This document shows positions 38,140 through 50,060 of a DNA stretch of 64,000 nt, in pieces. The stretch's first letter is position 1, and each line of letters opens with the position of its first letter. The position numbers and the translations under genes are program-made. Below the pieces are notes generated by a model that was not told the origin of the DNA, did not search any database, and was given only the letters and a program-made list of their open reading frames with translations. The DNA comes from Glossina fuscipes (Eukaryota > Arthropoda > Insecta > Diptera > Glossinidae): positions 2,416,384 through 2,480,383 of the forward strand of contig NW_023998456.1 of NCBI RefSeq assembly GCF_014805625.2. Direction: 5' to 3'.

Positions 38140-38285
38140 CCATAATCCTTTTCGGCTTTCTCGACACGTTGCTCGTCGGTTTTCCTTTCTGCTAAACAAT
38201 AGTAATGTTTGTTAATTTGCTGCGAGGAACTTACACAAAGCTCGATGGCAGCAGCAGTGTCAGAAGCAACAACAACAACGGAACT
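38140..38285 (-). CDS. igl: igl first exon: 5' leader plus start codon (coding 38143-38140)
   Basis: The exon has a leader of about 142 bases rich in GTT/GCT triplets, then ATGG followed by a good donor (GTAAGC). ATG at 38143-38141 has A at -3 and G at +4, a favourable context. Only four bases are coding; the leftover G joins CA of exon 2 to give Ala, so the protein would start M-A-K-A-A-I-K-I-Q. Another reading frame of the same exon is open and charged (ending KAEKDYG), but its phase does not fit exon 2. This exon could also belong to a shorter isoform, with a different N-terminus supplied by an exon further upstream. The assignment to igl is inferred from phase and promoter context. Confidence 0.55.
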
Positions 38286-38287
38286 GA
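38281..38287 (-). promoter_or_regulatory. Initiator (Inr) of the igl promoter
   Basis: The minus strand reads TCAGTTC, matching the arthropod initiator consensus TCAKTY, with the +1 A at 38285. The leader that follows (38285 to 38144) has no upstream ATG, so the first start codon a scanning ribosome would meet is the one at 38143-38141. Confidence 0.55.
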
Positions 38288-38310
38288 ATAGCAACGAAAA
38301 ACCCTGACAT

Positions 38311-38316
38311 CTTATA
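38311..38316 (-). promoter_or_regulatory. TATA box of the igl promoter
   Basis: The minus strand reads TATAAG here. Its first base lies 31 bases upstream of the A in a TCAGTTC initiator at 38287-38281. This is the canonical spacing for an insect TATA/Inr core promoter, and it sits directly upstream of the proposed first igl exon. Confidence 0.6.
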
Positions 38317-38319
38317 AAA

Positions 38320-39010
38320 CGGAAACGGTAATAGAGTGTGTTGTGAAAATTTATTTCATTGTTTGCTAAGTGCATTGTACACGGTGCGGGCTAAACGGAA
38401 AACATGTACAAGTGTTCATGTTTTCGCTGTTGTTATTTTAACATAATCCAAAGCAGAAGGCAAAAAATTATATATTTTTTTAATTTTCTTTTTCATTTTT
38501 TTAAATCTTTTTTCCATAATTAATAATAAGAAAATGAATTTTACATAAAAGTAGGAAAAATTAAGCAAGAAATTTCCACATCCCCAGGCTGCAAATCGTG
38601 AATGGTCTGCTGTACAAATAAACAATTCTTTATCAACCGTAGCCGCAGTAATCGACGAATAAGGATCACACTCCTGTTCATTTATTCTTAAATTATTTCA
38701 GCCCGCTGTCTATTAGGAAGTAACTAAATTCTTATGCTTTGATCAGAGTTGCAGCTGAAGCAGTCATGTTTGTGGACAGATTGCTTCCATTTTCAAATTT
38801 ACTCTATTCTGTTAGCGAATTTGGACGAATAAGGCCTTACACTGAAATGGGCGGAGGGACAGACATGCATGGCTTGAATCGATCAAGGGTCGCTTGCAAT
38901 TGCTCTATACTCTATAGCGTAATAGACCTTATGACAGAGCAACTGGTGTAGGCAAAGGGATCTTTATCCTACATCTTAAAACGAAGCGCTCGGCCTCATA
39001 AATAATGCTT
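38320..39010. other. Upstream flank of the igl promoter
   Basis: No gene supported. The minus ORFs at 38136-38375 and 38416-38625 overlap the first exon or AT-rich DNA and lack domains. Around 38850-38880 a GGGACAGACATGCATGGCTT block resembles the dispersed repeats. Confidence 0.45.
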
Positions 39011-39019
39011 GGTTAAATG

Positions 39020-39305
39020 TTTAAAAGCACTATCGTAAGACACGAACCATTATTAAGTACCTTACATCACTTCGCTCATATAAGAACCCTTCATAATAAA
39101 AAAATTCACGACAAGTCGGTCATAAGGGAAGCTGTCGATGAAGTGATCCGAAACGCTTTCGTTTTTTGGGTCGATATACCAAATTTCATCAAAATATCGC
39201 AAAAATTGCTTTCCTTAGGCGGAATAAGACGGGCGAATAGACAATCTGAAATGTAGTTTATCGCAATTCACTCCGTGTATTGCACACATCCGCACAAACG
39301 GTACT
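39020..39305 (+). repeat. Dispersed repeat A, copy 6
   Basis: Begins ACGAACCATTATTAAGTACC, then CACTTCGCTCATATAAGAAC, ATACCAAATTTCATCAAAAT and ATCGCAAAAATTGC, and ends ACACATCCGCACAAACGGTA followed by CTGGGTATA. The GACGGACAGAC block is eroded. The ORF at 39017-39256 is repeat sequence, not a gene. Confidence 0.75.
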
Positions 39306-39814
39306 GGGTATATAAAAACGAATATAAACTTCAGATCGATTTTTCCTACAAGCAGTGGTTGATTCATAAAATATGTTATAATTTTCGGTAACTTTCGAGG
39401 CTTTCCTCCAATCAATAAATTATGATAAATTGCTTCTTTTCTTAGACTAGTAACTCGTTTGGTGTATGACCGATAATTAAATGTTATGACCCTACCGACA
39501 GAGCGTGTACTGTAGCTAAAAAAAAAAAAACAGCACCAGATGTCATTAAAGTGCGGTCTGCCGCACTAAAAATTGACGCAGACTGAACAGTTATGTTTTT
39601 CAACGACTCGGCTACGAGGATGTAAGTAAAAAATTTGTAGACTCAAGTTTGAAAACCGCTAAGAACTCTTCCAAAGATCCTTCTAAAATTCAATGTAAAA
39701 GTAGGCGTAGCCAACTTACAAGTATGCTCATAACGAAAATAAAATTTGTGATTGTAACGACACCAGTTTAACATGCTCGATCTCAATATGAACTTCTTAG
39801 CAAAGATAATGTTT

Positions 39815-40635
39815 TTTTATACTCGTCAGCGAAGGATTACGAGCATGTTAATTTTGTCAAAACGTGTATTCTTGGTCGCCGGCAAATTCCGAATCGAGTT
39901 AAGCATGTCCGTCTATCCTCTGTGTAATGTCTGTTGCAAATATTCTTCTGGCCGCGAAAATAAAGCTGTTAACTAGATATTTGGCAGAATCATTGGAAAT
40001 TCTTGCACTCAGGTTAGCACTGAAAATGGAACACGCCCACATTACTAGGTAAAGTCAAGTCACGTCCGTTTTTCAAGAAGAATAAAAACTTGCTTTTTTT
40101 AACCGTTACTCATAAACTGCAGCAGAGAAATCTAAAAAATTTGTACTAACTCTGCAAAATTGGAAAAATCAGCCACGCCTACTCAATTTTATAGTGAATT
40201 AGATTTTCATTTTTGTTTCGGAATCTTTATAACGCACAAAAGCAAGCTTCAAAAACCCCGTAGAGTGTATAAATTTTTGGTCAGTTGCAAATTTGGAGTG
40301 CACCTAAGCATGCACGTCTGTTCCAGCGTTCGGCTTTCTGTCTGTTAGTCCGTCAAAATGTGCGGTATTTGTTGTGCACATTTAGAAAAGAGTTTGAAAA
40401 TGGCGCAACCAAGTCAACGAGCATGCTTACAACGCCTACACGTCTATACAACTAAGACTGAGCATACCTTTGTTTGTCGTGTCTCTTTTGCTCGCTTCTC
40501 GATATAAATTTTCATAAAACTATTCTAAAAGAATATCAGAAATCAGCCAAGCCCTCTCAATAATATGGAATGTGCAAATATATCATTCCTTTTTTCAATC
40601 TTTTATAGGATAACGATGACGATGGGTAAAACACA
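39815..40635 (+). repeat. Dispersed repeat B (MITE-like), copy 3
   Basis: Opens CTCGTCAGCGAAGGATTACG and continues with TTTTGTCAAAACGTGTATTC, AAGCATGTCCGTCTATC, a second module (GTATAAATTTTTGGTCAGTT near 40270) and a closing ATAACGATGACGATGGGTAA. The order matches the 25.2-kb copy throughout, including both internal modules, but ends are more diverged and the closing hairpin is absent. Confidence 0.75.
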
Positions 40636-40639
40636 TTTA

Positions 40640-43600
40640 CAACTAAATGTGATTTTCTCACTTGTTTTAATAAGAGACGTCTTTTTTTGCCTGGATGGCT
40701 TCCAAACTTTATTTTCGAATTGTGCTATTGAGACAAAAAAAAAGTTTACAACGTTACGTTGTATCCGATTCAATATATAAATCCCCATTAGGCGAAAGCG
40801 CAGACATAGTGATTTAAGACTCGCTCTATATATTTTCCCTTTATCTGCTAAAGTAAAGTCCATATAATTATCTTGCATGATTGATATGACAACATTTTAT
40901 TAATTGTTTGGATACCTAAGATTTTTTGTGTGACTACAAATATCTTTCAACACCTTGCTACATAAGAAAATTTGTGATTTTATCAAATTGCAAACAATAG
41001 CCTGGAGAAGTACGAATGCTTTACTTTTATGAAGCATTTCCTTAATAAGTTTGATAACAGACTTAACAAACGAATTCTCGAAGAAATATTTAAAAAAAAG
41101 ATTTACATAAGTGGAGATTGTCAGAAAAATGATGGAAGGAATTGCATAACAGATGTTTGCAGCCTCTTATATTCTTTTAGTTTTAGAATTTCTATTGTTT
41201 TTTGAAATATCTCCAATCAACGCAGAAGAGAATATCGAACGAGAAAGGCAGAGGGCAATCAGCATAACATTACAATCAAAACTTTTTCTCAATTACTAAA
41301 ACTTTTTTATTTTTTAAATTAATAGCTAGAATGAAAAGAATAAGGGGAAAAATTTAAAGTTTTTCCCACCTCTTCGCAATGATCTTGACTTTGTATGCAA
41401 TGCGTTAAAATAGAAAAGTATAAAATTTGCATAAGCGAAAATTTTAAAAGCTATTGCAATTACAAAAGAAAAAAAAAACAGAAGAAGCAAACATAAAGAA
41501 AATCAGCATCAAAATCATTTTTCAAAAATGATTCAATATTAATGTTTTCCATCTATTGCAATCTTTATTGATACTAGAGTGAGTTAAGCTTATTTATGAG
41601 CAAATATGAACACGAGCAATCGAAAATATATACTCGTGTATATTTGTATACAATAGATGATACAAGCGCATTCAGCAGAGTATGTATAAAATCCGTTTGC
41701 CAAAATTGATTCCGTAGATATAAAAAAGTGAATTTATTTGAATGAAATCGTATTTGAAAATTCAGTCAAGCTTTGTCTTTTAATACTCTGCCCTAAAACG
41801 CTTAGTTCAACAAATTTTTAAAATTTTAATAACTGTTCTCAGAGAATGAAGGTTTACTAAGATTGTCATTCCATTTGTAATGCCTAACAATAAAATAGTC
41901 CAGTATTGTGTACGCACTCTATGTACAAAGCGTCTGCAGTTACTGAATAAAAAACATTATGCGATTTAGTTGACTCAACCCTTTGCCATCCGGTCTTTTG
42001 AGGCTCACTGTATTCATTAAGTTGACTTAAAAGATCGTCCTCGAAGTACCGAAGGAAAAAGCTTATGTAACCATATCTGGCAACTGCGCTGCTTTCCTGG
42101 TATAGTCATTGATTATTTTTTGTTTCCTGCAGCGTGGTGGTATCTTCAACTAACTCTTTAGGGTTTATAAAACCGTATATATACCGACATATATTCTATA
42201 TCTAATGGTATTAGTCGGTATTTCGGCTTTTTTTGTAACATTATAACGATTAACAGACACTACTGCCTTACACCTTCTGCATACCAGGTCGTGATGCAGC
42301 AACTCAATACATTGCCATCAAGCGAGTCCCCGATCGATAAAAACGTAACACTTATCTAGTGACTATACTCGCTTGCTATGCCTCTCTTCCTTCTCTTTGA
42401 CCGTAATACCGTAACACACCGTAAGACACATAATGGAAAACACCTGTATTTGCCGTTTATCCTATCACCGTTTTTTCAAACCGTCTTTATAGGGAATTTC
42501 CTTTGACCATTTAAATAAATACGATGGCCAAATGCGAAGTAAATACAAGTTTACACCTTAAAACGTTTTGAAATACCATAGTGGTAAAGGGCCATAACAT
42601 CCGTCTTAACGCCGTGTTCTTAGGTTAAAAAATAAGGAAATAATTTTAAGGAAAACTATAATTAAATATTTACAATCGTCCATTACATGGTTAAAGTAAA
42701 TATACTGAAAACGCATTAAAGATTCACTGCCTTCCTTCCCAGTACCTAATACTAGCAGTAGAAGAAGCAGTAAGAACTTGTGAAGAGCATTTCACTGTAG
42801 GTTATAAGCTTAAGTCGCTAAACAAAACTTTTATATCAATCATCATCGTAGAGTAGGGATAAGTAAGAGATATGAATCCATAATGCAAAGGAATGCATTA
42901 AACTTACTCTGTGTCCTTATTCTTTCTACATTTCGTTTCAAATTTTATTCCATTTTTTCTTAAAAATAATCTCAATTGTTTATAAATGGATTTATAGATA
43001 TGTATGCGCTTGCGGTAAAGTAGTTATCCATCAACATTTCTTTACAAATTCATTTGAAAATGTTTATATCCCCGTTATTCCGAAATAACTTTTCCATAAA
43101 ATCTTTTGGATGCAGTGATACGAGTACACGCACACGTGCGTACAAGTGTAAATAGAAATCAAATGCACAGCAGATGGTTATATCTCCTCACATCCCTATC
43201 TTTTAAGCTATACGCTGATCTACGTGTATTTATATAATGTTGAGCTCGTTTGCGCACACATACATCACATACATCATGCAAACGGTATACATACTGCACA
43301 CATAAGTTTAAAAAGCACATACTATGCAAAAAGTACTTATAAAAATAAAAATTGCAAAACTAGGTAGCGTGAGATGAGTTGAATATAAAATTAATTTGAT
43401 GTGCGCACTTATAGAAACCCTTTAAAAACTACTAGACGATTATTGATTTTCTTTAATTATTTGTGAAGAATCTCACCAAATCTCGCCAAATTAAAATTTG
43501 GCTTGGACTGAATATTGAATATTCACCAGTGGAATATTTTAATATAATAATGTGCATCGATTTACGATAATTTGTAAATTATTTATTGGGGTTCGTCGTT

Positions 43601-44390
43601 TTACTCTTTCACTTAGTTTAGAGATACTCGTTCAGTTAGGAAATTTCTAGATCGCAGCGTTAGAAATCCTTTTCAACGATCCGTGCTATATTCGGCAGAA
43701 TAAAATACCCACACAGGTAACAGAGGCAAATCTACAATTGTGCTGATTAAAAGTAACTGCATCTTTTTAGTATCAGTTTGTATGTCCAGCAAACAAAATA
43801 AATAAACCACGATAAACCCCTATTTCAGTTAAAAACTTTGAAGACCTTTTTTTTTTTTAAGTAAATTTGTATGTCCTCCTCAATGATTATATTTCATTAT
43901 ACTATATATGTTAGAGTATTATAAAAATTTTCTTTATATATATTTTCTCTGGCACGACTGTAACGTTATAAAAGAAGTTTTTACAGCTTTTTTTGTTTTT
44001 GCAAGGTTAGATTGAATTATACTCGTGATGCGTATAAGCACATAAGTGAATGCATGCAAGCAAATGTATAAACTTGGACAGGTTGTGTAAATTTCAAAAG
44101 AGGAAAAAGCAAAGAAACTTTTGTATTCAACCCGTTGAAGGAGGAAAAACCAACACATTGTCTCTCGGTTTTTGCAAATTTATCAGCCAATCGTTACGGA
44201 GAAACGAAAAGGTGTAGTAAACAAAATTCGACCTTTTTACAAAAAAAAAGATATATTTCATATGAACAGAATATTAAATATCTGTCAAATTAAAAATCGA
44301 AGCCAATTTTGAGCTCAATCTAGCGCACTGCACTGCATATGTACCCGAGTTCCATCGGACTACACGTCTTCTCCTGTTCTACGGTGGTGT
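40640..44390. other. AT-rich stretch, nothing recognised
   Basis: No coding region or repeat assignment that I can support. An inverted CCAAATTAAAATTTGG occurs at about 43488-43503. Confidence 0.5.
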
Positions 44391-44417
44391 ACTGTGAAAA
44401 TCTTTCGTAGAGAAACA

Positions 44418-44600
44418 GTGTGAAGTAGATGACCAAGATTACGTTCTCATGGACGAAATAATCAATCAAAAATTCATAAATAAGAGTTACTTGTTACATG
44501 TAAATGCAGGAAAACCCGTTTATCTTGTAAAATGGGAAGCTTGAGAGCTGGAGAACTTGCCGCAGGCTGCCCTATGCAAACGAAAGGCTATCTGTATATA
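44418..44600 (+). pseudogene. Possible chromodomain relic
   Basis: One frame reads DDQDYVLMDEIINQKFI, then GKPVYLVKWEA, a stop, and ELENLPQAALCKRKA. This resembles a chromodomain: the strand before the basic insert, the diagnostic Y-L-V-K-W, and an E-x-L-E-N-L-like segment, with the usual G-W/G-Y and N-T-W part missing or mutated. Chromodomains bind methylated histone tails and occur in HP1-like proteins and in chromovirus integrases; neither source can be chosen here. The stop and an insertion between the halves make it non-functional. The next ORF (44557-44820) continues the frame with no domain. Confidence 0.35.
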
Positions 44601-45401
44601 TATACAAAATCTTACATCTTGGGACTTAGGATTATTTTCGAAAATTATACTTACTATCTCATTTCTGTTTATTGACAATGGGTTTTCTCGAGAAGGCTAT
44701 CTTTCCTTATTAGCACTTAGAGAAGGACGTCAGAAAGAACGAGTCCGTAGCAACTTAGCGGATCGTATCAGTGTTTTCCTATTTATTAATCAACATCAAA
44801 AAAGAGCAATTCCACGGTAATTCAATAGAAATGGCACATGCCGGTTAAGACCACTGCTTAAAAATTTTTTTTTTTCTAATATTATTATAATTATTGCAAC
44901 TTATTTAGATCAAAAGAATAAATTTTTTATATTTTGTTTCGTTTACACATATCATATCTCTGCCGATGCACGACTAGTACAGATAGCTGAAAACGGTACC
45001 ATCCAAGCGTGGATTCTCGAACTTCATTCGCCATAACTCAAAATTCATCGGTTGGACAGATTCTCTTTCGATTTATAAAATGTTCTTTTTTAAAAAAATT
45101 GTTTTGCATCACGTAATAATATTTTTTTTATTTTTTTATTCATTTTTTTTGATTTGTTTGAAAATGGATTGGACCAGTTAAATTAATCTTAGATCCATAA
45201 TCCAGAAACGTAGTTGAGAGCGATTGATGAAAACTTTGAGCATAGGTAGAGACTGATGTGGCAGAGTGTTCGCTATGAGAAGCTCTGTTCCGCTGTCAAC
45301 CCATAAATCACCGTACTGTACAGCCAAAATCCGGCTAGAAATGCCGACAAAACAAAAAGTATAGGCGATTCGTGATTGTAATAGAAATTATAAATGCAAA
45401 A

Positions 45402-45640
45402 TTAGAACGAAAAATCAGCTGATTTGATAAAAGCAGTCAGTTGCTTCAAATGTCTAAAGTTACCAGCACGAAAAATTTCATATAAATTGTTATACAAGTT
45501 AAATATACTGAAACACTGTCTAAGGATGTCAAACCTCCTGCACTCAAAAATAAGGTTCTCGGCAGACTCAGTAATATTGCAATCTTCACAGATGTCAGAG
45601 GAGGAGACTTTGATCACGAAATAATATTAACTTGGACATA
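45402..45640 (-). pseudogene. Non-LTR retrotransposon 3' terminal domain
   Basis: The minus ORF reads SDICEDCNITESAENLIFECR and RFDILRQ, a C-x2-C ... H/N-x4-C zinc-binding pattern typical of the C-terminal end of non-LTR polyproteins, where the usual H is replaced by N. It continues to LKQLTAFIKSADFSF and a stop, like the natural end of such proteins. Upstream sequence (45640-45930) is not readable as RNase H or RT, so only this tail survives. Confidence 0.55.
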
Positions 45641-45929
45641 CTAATCTCGGAAAAAAAGATTAAAAGCAGAAAACACATGCTTTGTCAGCTGATTTTCCGT
45701 ATTGCCCTATTAGTAACAATCATACGTTTCCGACGTGGGAATCAGCGAGTGCAGTACAGTACGGCATATGGGGGAGATTGTTGCGTTCTTTTATCCGTTG
45801 ATTTCTCTCATTAGGCTCTCTTAATATAAACCTTCAAGTTAAGACCAACAGATGCCTCTTGTAAGATAGTCATGAAAATATTAGTTAGGCTAGTAAAGCT
45901 GTTAGCTTATGATAACATATTATCAATTT

Positions 45930-48430
45930 GGAGCTATTAGCTAAACACACCGTTACCAGAAATGTGAAGAGAAGCGCTCTTTGTATATGTGTGTGTATGT
46001 ACGTAACATATGTTGTTCGAATTAAGCGTTAGAGTTGACAAAAAGAAAAAAGAAAATTCGTCACAAGTCACTGGCGGAAATAATGGTTGAATTAAAATGT
46101 ATTAAGACTTCAGAAGGTTCAAATTTTTATATTTTAATCAATATATTATTTTTGATATTAGGCTTAGCTAAAGTTATGTCTTTTATATTCGATTTTACTT
46201 TGAAAATATTTCATTTTTTGGAGCTTAAGTGTGTTAGCAATTGTGTGTTCAGTAGGTACAAATTTTAAATCTTAAGCTTCGAAGACTAACTGCGAATATG
46301 TCCTTCATGTTCTCCTCTTCTATCTGTATCTTTAATCGAGATGAGAGTTTTAAAAGATAGAGAACCGCTATCTGGACACCAATGATTGCCTCAGGTAATC
46401 ATTGCGCTGATTATCGACTTTCACATTTTATGATGCCAAGTGAATATAAGCAAAATTATTATATCTCCTCGGATGTTGAAAATTATTTTAAATAATTTGA
46501 CGGAAAGAATTGCGTATGTGCTTTCACCGGATCATGCCTCATAAAAACCTTGATCGAAATCTCGAATTTGATTATCATGCATAGAAGAAAAAGTCGAGCA
46601 TTAGCTTGATTAAAATGCAAACATTTGTGGAAAAAGATGTCAAGAACAATAAATATCTGTATTGCGTTTAACATTATTATTATTATTATTCAGCGTTTTT
46701 TCATGTTATATACTGCCATGTGTTGCGGAAAAGTTTTTTGTTTTTTGTATGCTTTGAAATATGAAACCAATTGTTTTAAATAATTGTCATGAAAAAAACT
46801 TGACAAATAGTTGAAAGCATAAAAAAAAAACAATTAAAACATTTTTTAATGTTTTGAAAGCTTTTTAATCATCCGTTTTAAATATTTAAAAAACATACGT
46901 AAGTTAATTATACATAAAAATTAAATGTTTATTAAATTTGAAATACTTTGCAGATCAATCGATACAAAAGATTATAAAATAAAAGGGAGAGAGAGAGAGA
47001 GAGAGATAGAAAGAGAGATAGAGAAAGGGATTACATATAGGGCTTTCATTATAATTCTTAATCCTGATGGCTTTTGTGTTTGAAATATGATTTCGAAAAA
47101 GTAACAAAAGCCAAACCGCCAGTTAGGCCATAATAGCTAAACCAGATCAATAAAGTTGCACATTGAGTAATCCAACATACAATTTATAATGAAGAGATCA
47201 TGTACGAAAAGTTATTTTTATTATTAAATTCATTTTCTTCCATCTGCGTTTGTTCTAAGCCGTCGCTATTAAAGTCTAGCATATATACTCTTGCTAAACC
47301 TTTGAACGTTAATAATAATATAAACAAGTTTCAGCTTTGTTAACACTGCACTGAAATGCTCATTTATTTCTCTTATTTAAGTTGCACTAAACCATTTCAT
47401 GTCCTGGGATATATTAAACCATAAATTAATAACCTTTCACGGCTATACTACAACACTCCACGATTATGTTCGCACATCATGCTTTAATACTTACACGTGT
47501 GAATGTTTGCATAACACACACATGACTGCTTGTTGAGTATTCAACATATTGGTATAAAATCAAGGCTATATACGCATTTGCATGAGATACTCAAAGCTTA
47601 CGCTTATGCCTTAACACCTGTATTAAACATGAACCATAAATTTGAGGATTTAATGTCTTTACACGTCTAAGCAGCAGGATAAAAATGGGAAAATTCCAAT
47701 GGAAAATAAACCAAAGGCCTATACATGCACATACGAATGAAAAAAATGTATTGAAGCAAACAACTCAATAATTCTGCAAGAAAGGAGAATACGATCAACT
47801 ATGTAAGCCTTTTTTTATTTCATGCTCTTTAAAAGTTCCCTTGCATGACTTTTCATATGATTTAAAAAATAAAAGATTTTATTCAACCTATAGCTAACCT
47901 ATGAGGTCCAGTGCTCTTATGTAAGTCCATGTCGTCGTAGGTCAGTATAAATATTTTATTGATTTTTTGTTCATTAACAACAGATAAAGATAGCAAGCTT
48001 TTTGCTATAGTACTTAATACGGTATGCGTGCATATTAAGCTTATACCATAATTTCCTCATCTTATTGCTTGTACGCATAAGATTAATTTACTCGTAACAA
48101 CCTTATGGTAACTATACTGCGAGATAACAAAAATACTCTATTCACCAGCTACGACAAATAAAGTAGACAAGGAATCGATTTCGTTGTCAGTAAGCTACGA
48201 ATGCTCGAGTTGGCTTAGAAGACTTTTGTGCCTGAATGCACAATTTTCTAATTTATCGTTAGACAGGAAATGCAGGCACACATGTATATGTAATAATAAT
48301 CATGAGTATACTCAGGTGGGCACAAAGGTGCTCTCCGAAATATATTGCTAAAAAGAACACCTAGGCATCTATACATTTAGCATTAAACAACTATCTAATG
48401 GTGACATTAAAATATCGTCCATGAATCACA
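45930..48430. other. AT-rich stretch with a GA microsatellite, no gene
   Basis: An imperfect GA repeat lies at 46984-47030. The 77-codon ORF at 46035-46268 is hydrophobic and AT-driven. Nothing else could be recognised. Confidence 0.5.
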
Positions 48431-48449
48431 AGTTAAAAGATTATAATTA

Positions 48450-48615
48450 GGCAAGGCCGACCATTAAATACTTGCATCTTGCTGTACTTAAATACTTATG
48501 TCGATTGATTTTATTTTCAAAAGAGGTCGTCTTTGGCCCGAAACATATCCTTATTGTATGAAATTTTATCAAGATATCTCAAAAAATTGCAATCTGCAGC
48601 TTGAACATATTTTTA
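48450..48615 (+). repeat. Dispersed repeat A, copy 7
   Basis: Contains GACCATTAAATACTTGCATC, GGTCGTCTTTGGCCCGAAAC and TTTTATCAAGATATCTCAAA followed by AATTGCAATCTGCAGCTTGA; the right half is lost. Confidence 0.7.
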
Positions 48616-49079
48616 GAGAATGAAAATTATTCTTAATTTGATTTGTGTAACAAATGCTGAGTCTCTGCTGGAAGTCAACTGCATACTTGCAAACCATGAT
48701 TGCACGAAATGTGGCGTAGGGTAGAAGTAATCGTCGCAAAAGCTTACCCATGAACTTGACATGTAATAAAAGCTCTTCCAATCGGAAATTGAATTATGTA
48801 TCGTTAAACCGTCATTTGCGTAATACATAGATAAGAATGAGTTAGAGTTTGAATTGTCTTACGGTTCTAAGAAGATATTGTTTTAATAGGTGCTTGCATG
48901 TATTTTGATCAGTGAAGTAATGCGAAGTATTATTACTGTAAAAAACGCTTAACTTCGATGATAACAGTTTTTCATTCAATACCATATTAAGCTATTCAAT
49001 GTATACAGTCGCTAATCATAGAACGCTCACAACTGCATTTTCGACGCTCACTACTTTTGTTCTTCGATTTAAAGAAACC

Positions 49080-50060
49080 TGCTAGCGATGCCTATCAAAC
49101 ACTTGTAGTGATTCCCCATCACATTCCAATTGCCGGATTTGGTTTCAACAATTAAAAATTGCTGATTTCGATGTCAATGACAAAGAATGGCCAGGAGGAA
49201 AGATGAAAGAGGTCGAAGAGAATGACTTACTGGACGAAAATCCAAATTAAACTTTCAAAAAACTTTCAAAGACTTTAGCAGTTGATGAATCAGCTGTTTC
49301 TAGACTTTACAGGCAATGAGAAAGATGCAGAAGGAGGGAAAATGGCTTCCACACGAAATGGTACCGAACCCCTCGGCATCGAATGTTTTAACATCGCGGT
49401 TTCATTGCATGTCAGGCAAAAAAACTAAGTTCCCTGTGGAGTATTGTGACTAGCGATGAAAAGTTGATCTTCCAAAGCGTGATCCATACCGTAAAGAGTC
49501 AGCAGTTAGCCAAAGAGAACCATTCACATCGACAATAAAGTGGCACATTTATGGCCATATAGTTTGGCTATGTAAATGGCGGGATCAGCAAGATGTAGTG
49601 TAGAACGAGCTAATAAAACCGAGTGAAAATGTTACTGCAAATGTCTACCGACGCCAAATGAATAAACTGAAGTATGTATTGTTGCAAAAAAGACCAGCAG
49701 TAGCGGTAAACAGAGAGAACGCTCGGCCACACTTTGCAATAGCTGTCAAGGATAAACTGTTGCAGCTCGAATAGGAAGTTCTTTCGGACCTACTGTACTG
49801 ATCAGACACAGCGCCTTCCGATTACCATTCGTTCAGATGGCTGGCACGCAGTTTCAAACTGCTGAAGCAGCGCGAAAATGGGTCCATGAATTGGGCAACC
49901 CAATATTGTTCGTTCGACACTGCATCGCCATGTTGCCAGAAAGGTGGGAAGAAGTAATGGAAAATATTTTGACTAACACATATTGTATGAATTTTTCTCA
50001 TTCAATCCCATTGTCAAGCGAAGAAATGATCAGAACACGTGCAAGTACCTAATAATTTGG
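49080..50060 (+). pseudogene. mariner transposase pseudogene 3, DD34D type
   Basis: This is the most complete transposase here. In shifting frames it gives FKKLSKTLAVDESAVSRL (helix-turn-helix), REGKWLPHE, QREPFTSTIKWHIYGH, KRPAVAVNRENARPHFAIAV and SDTAPSDYHSF. It ends with WVHELGNP and HCIAMLPERWEEVMENI (ORF 49837-50052). The spacing from the N-A-R-P-H acidic position to the aspartate of S-D-Y-H is 34 residues, as in classical mariners, but the first of these two is Glu instead of Asp. Several stops and frameshifts are present. The terminal inverted repeats were not resolved. Confidence 0.85.

Larger units (their letters stand above)
4231..38285 (-). other. igl: igloo (igl) gene, three-exon model
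   Basis: This is the transcription unit assembled from the sequence: first exon 38285-38140, exon 2 34132-33914, last coding exon 4745-4507, and a 3' UTR running to an unknown point, perhaps near 4231. Exon phases join without conflict: the first exon ends with ATG plus one base, exon 2 starts with two bases and ends with one, and exon 3 starts with two. The predicted product is 153 aa with three IQ motifs, starting at about residues 8, 83 and 136. Fly igloo is known as a GAP-43/neurogranin-related neuronal protein with three calmodulin-binding IQ motifs, which matches. Other promoters or longer N-terminal exons further upstream remain possible. The exon 2 to exon 3 join is seen directly; the first exon is an inference from the promoter, donor and phase. 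Confidence 0.85.

Noticed and set aside
38152..38200. Open charged frame ending ...RVEKAEKDYG before the 38139 donor, as an igl coding exon
   Set aside because: It ends with two bases of a codon, but exon 2 needs a preceding exon that ends with one; joining them meets a stop within a few codons. The ATG frame fits instead.
46035..46268. 77-codon ORF with hydrophobic segments, as a membrane protein
   Set aside because: The composition follows the AT-rich DNA, and no signals or homologues could be recognised.
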